Assembly: GCA_037439785.1 (NCBI GenBank)
Contig: JBBIVJ010000005.1
Coordinates: forward strand, 83,618 to 147,617
Direction: 5' to 3'
Source of the DNA: DSVZ01 sp037439785
Lineage (GTDB): Bacteria > Verrucomicrobiota > Verrucomicrobiia > Limisphaerales > J093
DNA length: 64,000 nt
This document shows positions 60,887-64,000 of this stretch, one piece after another (position 1 is the first letter of the stretch; every line of letters begins with the position of its first letter). A program made the translations under genes and the position numbers. The notes beneath the pieces are model-generated. The model had not been told where the DNA came from. It ran no database searches and saw nothing but the letters and a program-made list of their open reading frames with translations.

Positions 60887-61873
60887 ATGAAATCTCCCCG
60901 CCTGCCGCGCCGGACCTTTCACCGGCTCGTCCCCGCCGTCGCGCTGTTCGCCCTGCTGGCCACCGGTTGCAAACGCGCCGCCGAACCTTCGTCGGGTGCC
61001 GCGCCGCGCATGCCCCGCATCGCCCTGGTCATGAAGTCGCTCGCCAACGAGTTCTTCCTGACCATGGAAAACGGCGCCCGGGCCCACCAGCAGGCACACG
61101 CGGACCAGTACGACCTCATTGCCAACGGCATCAAGGACGAGCTGGACGTGGGCCGGCAGGTCGAGCTGGTCGAGCAGATGATCGCCCAGAAGGTGGACGC
61201 GCTGGTCATCGCCCCCGCCGACTCGAAGGCCCTGGTGCCGGTCTGCAAAAAGGCCCAGCAGGCCGGCATCGTGGTGGTGAACATTGACAACAAGTTCGAC
61301 GACGCCGTGCTCGCCCAGGCCGGGGTGAAGTTCCCGTTCGTCGGCCCCGACAACCGCAAGGGCGCCCGCGCCGTGGGCGAGTACCTGGCCCGGCATTTGA
61401 AGCCCGGCGACAAGGTGGCCATCCTCGAAGGCGCCCCCAATGCCTTCAACGGCCTCCAGCGCAAGCTCGGCTTCGAGGACGCCATGAAGGCCGCCGGCGC
61501 GCAGATTGTCAGCTCGCAGTCCGGGTTCTGGGAGACCGACAAGGCCAACCAGGTGGCCGCCGCCCTCCTCACCACGCATCCGGACCTGCGCGCCTTGCTC
61601 TGCGCCAACGACAGCATGGCCCTGGGTGCCGTGGCCGCCCTGCGCGCCGCCGGCAAACTCGACCAGGTGCTCGTGGTCGGCTACGACAACATCGCCGCCG
61701 TCCAGCAACTCCTCCGCGAGGGCCGCGTCCTGGCCACCGCCGACCAGCACGCCGACCGCCTGGCCGTTTTCGGCATCGAGTACGCCCTCGAAATGCTCCG
61801 CACCCGCGCCGCCCCCGCCGACCGCGAAACGCCGGTGGACCTCGTCACCCGCGCGACCCTCGCGGCGCCATGA
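60887..61873 (+). CDS. Sugar ABC transporter substrate-binding lipoprotein (RbsB-like)
   Basis: A 328-residue protein with a lipoprotein signal (LVPAVALFALLATGCKR). PRIALVMKSLANEFFLTMENGARAHQ, VDALVIAPADSKALVPVCKKAQQAGIVVVNID, LEGAPNAFNGLQRKLGFEDAM, LLCANDSMALGAVAALRAAG and VGYDNIAAVQQLL identify the periplasmic-binding protein family 4 (RbsB/LacI-type). It binds a pentose or hexose or its derivative. Its stop overlaps the next ATPase gene start (ATGA). Confidence 0.88.
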   Translation: MKSPRLPRRTFHRLVPAVALFALLATGCKRAAEPSSGAAPRMPRIALVMKSLANEFFLTMENGARAHQQAHADQYDLIANGIKDELDVGRQVELVEQMIAQKVDALVIAPADSKALVPVCKKAQQAGIVVVNIDNKFDDAVLAQAGVKFPFVGPDNRKGARAVGEYLARHLKPGDKVAILEGAPNAFNGLQRKLGFEDAMKAAGAQIVSSQSGFWETDKANQVAAALLTTHPDLRALLCANDSMALGAVAALRAAGKLDQVLVVGYDNIAAVQQLLREGRVLATADQHADRLAVFGIEYALEMLRTRAAPADRETPVDLVTRATLAAP

Positions 61874-63393
61874 CGCCCCCATCGGACCTCGTCCTCGCCG
61901 CCGCCGGCCTCGGCAAATCCTACGGCCCGGTGCGCGTGTTGAGCGAGGTGGACCTGGACCTGCGCCGGGGCGAGGTCCACGCCCTGGTGGGCGAAAACGG
62001 CGCGGGCAAAAGCACCCTCTGCCGCATCCTGGCCGGGCTCACCCCGCCCGACACCGGCACGCTCACACTCCACGGCCGGCCCTACCGGCCGCGCGACCGC
62101 CGCGACGCCGCGCAACAGGGCGTACGCATGGTGCTCCAGGAGTTGAACCTCATCGGCAACCTCACCGTGGCCGAAAGCTTGTTCCTGGACCGCCTGCCGC
62201 AGCGCTGGGGCTGGATTGACCGCGCCGAACTTCATCGCCAGGCCCGCGCCGCCCTCGAACGCGTCGGCCTGCGAGACCTGGATCCGGCACTCCCCATTCG
62301 CGCACTCGGGATCGGCCGGCAGCAACTGGTCGAAATCGCCGCCGGCCTGGCGCGCCGTTGCAACGTGCTCATCCTCGACGAACCCACCGCCGCCCTGACC
62401 GGCGCGGAGACCGGGCACCTGTTCGCCCAGATCGCCGCGCTCAAGGCCGCCGGCACCGGTGTCCTCTACATCTCGCACCGCCTCGAGGAAATCCGCCGCC
62501 TCGCCGATCGCGTCACCGTCCTGCGCGACGGCCGCCGGGTCGCCACGCGCCCCGCCGCTGAGTTCCCCCTCGACGAGATCGTGCGTCTGATGGTGGGGCG
62601 CGAGCTGGGACGCGCCTTCACGCGCCGCCCCCATCCGCGCGGCCCGGTGGCGCTCGATGTCCGCGGCCTGTGTCGGGCGCCGGCAGTCCGGGACGTGAAC
62701 CTCACCCTGCACCGCAGCGAGATTCTCGGCCTGGCCGGCCTGATGGGTTCCGGCCGCACCGAGACGGTGCGCGCCCTCTTCGGCGCGGACCGGCCCGACG
62801 CCGGCGAAATCCGGCTCCACGGGGCCGCGGAACCGGCCCGCATCCGCTCGCCGCGCGACGCGGTCCGGCAGGGCCTGGCGCTGCTGACCGAAAACCGCAA
62901 AGAACAGGGCCTGCTGCTGCCCCTGGCCGTGCGGGCCAACATCACCCTGCCCGCGCTGCGGCGCTTCGCCTCGCCCGCCGGCTGGCTGCGCCGACGCGCC
63001 GAGGCCGACGCGGCCGCCCGGTGGATTCAGACCCTGCGCATCCGCTGCCGCGACGCCGAGCAGCGCGTGGCCGACCTCAGCGGCGGCAACCAGCAAAAGG
63101 TGGTCATCGCCCGCTGGCTCCTGCGCGACTGCGACGTGCTGATCTTCGACGAACCCACCCGCGGCATTGATGTGGGCGCCCGGTTCGAGATTTACCAGTG
63201 GCTGGACGACCTGGCCGGCCGCGGCAAGGCCCTGCTGGTGGTCTCCTCCGACCTGCCCGAGCTGATGGCCCTGTGCGACCGCATCGCCGTCATGTCCGCC
63301 GGCCGCATCGCCGCCACGTTCGCACGCGACCAGTGGAGCGAGGACCAAATCATGGCCGCCGCGCTGAGCAGCTACCTCGATGCGCGTAATTGA
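61870..63393 (+). CDS. Sugar ABC transporter ATP-binding protein (RbsA/MglA-like)
   Basis: A 507-residue tandem ABC ATPase. The first half has Walker A GENGAGKST, signature-like LGIGRQQLVEIA, and Walker B LILDEPTAALT. The second half has the degenerate GLMGSGRTETVRAL, signature DLSGGNQQKVVIARWLL and FDEPTRGIDVGAR, as usual for RbsA. It energises a sugar importer of the ribose/galactoside class. The permease (RbsC-type) that should follow is absent; the gene ends 107 bp before a small repeat island. Confidence 0.92.
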   Translation: MTPPSDLVLAAAGLGKSYGPVRVLSEVDLDLRRGEVHALVGENGAGKSTLCRILAGLTPPDTGTLTLHGRPYRPRDRRDAAQQGVRMVLQELNLIGNLTVAESLFLDRLPQRWGWIDRAELHRQARAALERVGLRDLDPALPIRALGIGRQQLVEIAAGLARRCNVLILDEPTAALTGAETGHLFAQIAALKAAGTGVLYISHRLEEIRRLADRVTVLRDGRRVATRPAAEFPLDEIVRLMVGRELGRAFTRRPHPRGPVALDVRGLCRAPAVRDVNLTLHRSEILGLAGLMGSGRTETVRALFGADRPDAGEIRLHGAAEPARIRSPRDAVRQGLALLTENRKEQGLLLPLAVRANITLPALRRFASPAGWLRRRAEADAAARWIQTLRIRCRDAEQRVADLSGGNQQKVVIARWLLRDCDVLIFDEPTRGIDVGARFEIYQWLDDLAGRGKALLVVSSDLPELMALCDRIAVMSAGRIAATFARDQWSEDQIMAAALSSYLDARN

Positions 63394-63500
63394 ACCTCAC
63401 CAGTGCCCGGGATCGTAGCGGCGGGAAAACGCCGCGGCAGTCCGTGCCCCCAGGCTGGACGGCCGCACTGTGTGAGCCGGAGTTTCGGTGTGCCGCTTGC

Positions 63501-63589
63501 CTTCGACCTTCGAATTTCGACCTTCGACCTTTTCATCAAGGTGCAGGCATCAGGCCTGTCCGGATGGCAGCCGGGACGGCTGCACCACA
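63501..63589. repeat. Third repeat island, related to the 91-bp unit
   Basis: CTTCGACCTTCG-type repeats (63501-63530, compare 7375-7400) lead to GTGCAGGCATC (63541-63551) and GCCGGGACGGCTGCACCACA (63570-63589), both exact fragments of the 91-bp repeat unit at 7.4-7.7 kb. The flanking 63394-63500 and 63590-63634 show no gene. Confidence 0.75.
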
Positions 63590-63634
63590 TTGAGGCAAAG
63601 GGAGGAACCAGAGAACGCTTGAACGGCGGGGGGC

Positions 63635-63709
63635 TGGAGCCAGTGGTCGGGGTCGAACCGACGACCTACGGTTTACGAAACCGTTGCTCTGCCACTGAGC
63701 TACACTGGC
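63635..63709 (-). tRNA. tRNA-Thr (anticodon CGT)
   Basis: A 75-nt cloverleaf: acceptor GCCAGTG/CACTGGC, D stem GCTC/GAGC, anticodon stem ACGGT/ACCGT around TTCGTAA (CGT), T stem GTCGG/CCGAC, discriminator U, encoded CCA. It decodes ACG. Confidence 0.94.
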
Positions 63710-63778
63710 GAATCCGTCGCGGCATTGTGGGGAAGGGCTTCCGCGCAGGCAAGTCCGCGGAAAGGCCGGGCGAGGCCC

Positions 63779-63808
63779 AAAAAAAACGCCGCTCGATCGA
63801 GCGGCGTT
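63779..63808 (-). terminator. Terminator of the truncated PEP-CTERM gene
   Basis: A perfect palindrome AACGCCGCTCGATCGAGCGG... (63785-63808, self-complementary) followed on the minus strand by eight T (63786-63779). It lies 27 nt after the stop. Confidence 0.9.
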
Positions 63809-63834
63809 GTGAATCGGAGTTGGGATGGGACCCT

Positions 63835-64000
63835 TTAGCTGCGGCGGCGCAGCAGGAGGGCCGCAGCGCCCAGCAGGCCCAGGGCCATCGTGGAAGGCTC
63901 GGGCACCAGCGAGAAGCTCTTGAGACCCACCATGTCCGGCGGGGTGTTCGGAGCCTCGGCCAGAGTGAGCTGGATGGGGTCGCTCTTGCCATACAGCAGG
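63835..64000 (-). CDS. PEP-CTERM exoprotein, C-terminal fragment cut by window edge
   Basis: On the minus strand the frame ending at 63835 reads LLYGKSDPIQLTLAEAP, then FSLVPEPSTMALGLLGAAAL and LLRRRS before a TAA. The VPEP-hydrophobic-Arg tail is the exosortase sorting tag. The amino part is outside the window. With the gene at 48.7 kb this makes two PEP-CTERM proteins here. Confidence 0.85.
   Translation of the reverse strand, partial: LLYGKSDPIQLTLAEAPNTPPDMVGLKSFSLVPEPSTMALGLLGAAALLLRRRS

Overview
This is a GC-rich, gene-dense bacterial chromosome segment. The best fit is a Verrucomicrobiota member of the Pedosphaera/Limisphaera type. The signs are two PEP-CTERM proteins with C-terminal VPEP sorting tags, several Tat-exported enzymes of polysaccharide and carbohydrate type (DUF5703, GH116-like, PQQ-like propeller, secreted ADP-ribosylglycohydrolase), and intergenic islands of modular palindromic repeats. 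The phylum is an inference; no rRNA is present to fix it. There is no phage, IS transposase, CRISPR array or secondary-metabolite cluster.

Layout. 0-1.5 kb: hdrC-hdrB and the first codons of hdrA (soluble heterodisulfide reductase module), minus strand. 1.7-7.2 kb: methyltransferase, apbE, ygfZ, a DUF1349-like secreted protein, a PIG-L deacetylase and argF. 7.2-8.3 kb: a repeat island with 91-bp tandem repeats and a long inverted repeat, ending at tRNA-Arg. 8.4-13.7 kb: trpA, a GT39-type membrane glycosyltransferase and a large DUF5703 enzyme. 13.8-18.4 kb: guaA and topoisomerase III. 18.6-22 kb: a tightly coupled operon HIT-phoH-ybeY-DUF502-recO. 22-26.2 kb: a Tat-exported unknown protein, a divergent thioredoxin/HxlR pair, a small orphan gene and lysA. 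26.5-32.6 kb: tRNA-Asp, cydAB, ferredoxin, tsaD, tRNA-Leu and ggt. 33.1-33.7 kb: a second repeat island.

33.7-37.7 kb holds an unusual Pst-like operon: a PhoU fused to a Cys-less phosphatase-like domain, PstS, PstC, a 61-residue protein where PstA would be expected, and a PstB whose ABC signature motif is not LSGGQ. This is the most unusual locus of the window. 37.7-39.7 kb: a TRAP solute receptor with its TatT partner but no DctQM permease. 39.8-49.3 kb: trpF, tRNA-Cys, a GH116-like glucosidase, pgi, an M48 protease with lemA, and a PEP-CTERM protein. 49.5-55 kb: rluA-type synthase, a SurA/PpiD-like chaperone, cysS and class I aldolase. 55.2-63.4 kb: parA, a PQQ-like protein, a Tat-exported DegT-type aminotransferase, the ADP-ribosylglycohydrolase, and a sugar ABC receptor plus ATPase without a permease. 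63.4-64 kb: a third, smaller repeat island, tRNA-Thr and a truncated PEP-CTERM gene.

Most genes are housekeeping (nucleotide, amino-acid, translation, tRNA modification, respiration under low oxygen) interspersed with exported carbohydrate-active proteins. Several genes carry a sigma70-like promoter whose -10 lies only 6-12 nt before the start codon, which suggests leaderless or near-leaderless mRNAs. All functional assignments are from reading the protein sequences; no database search was run.
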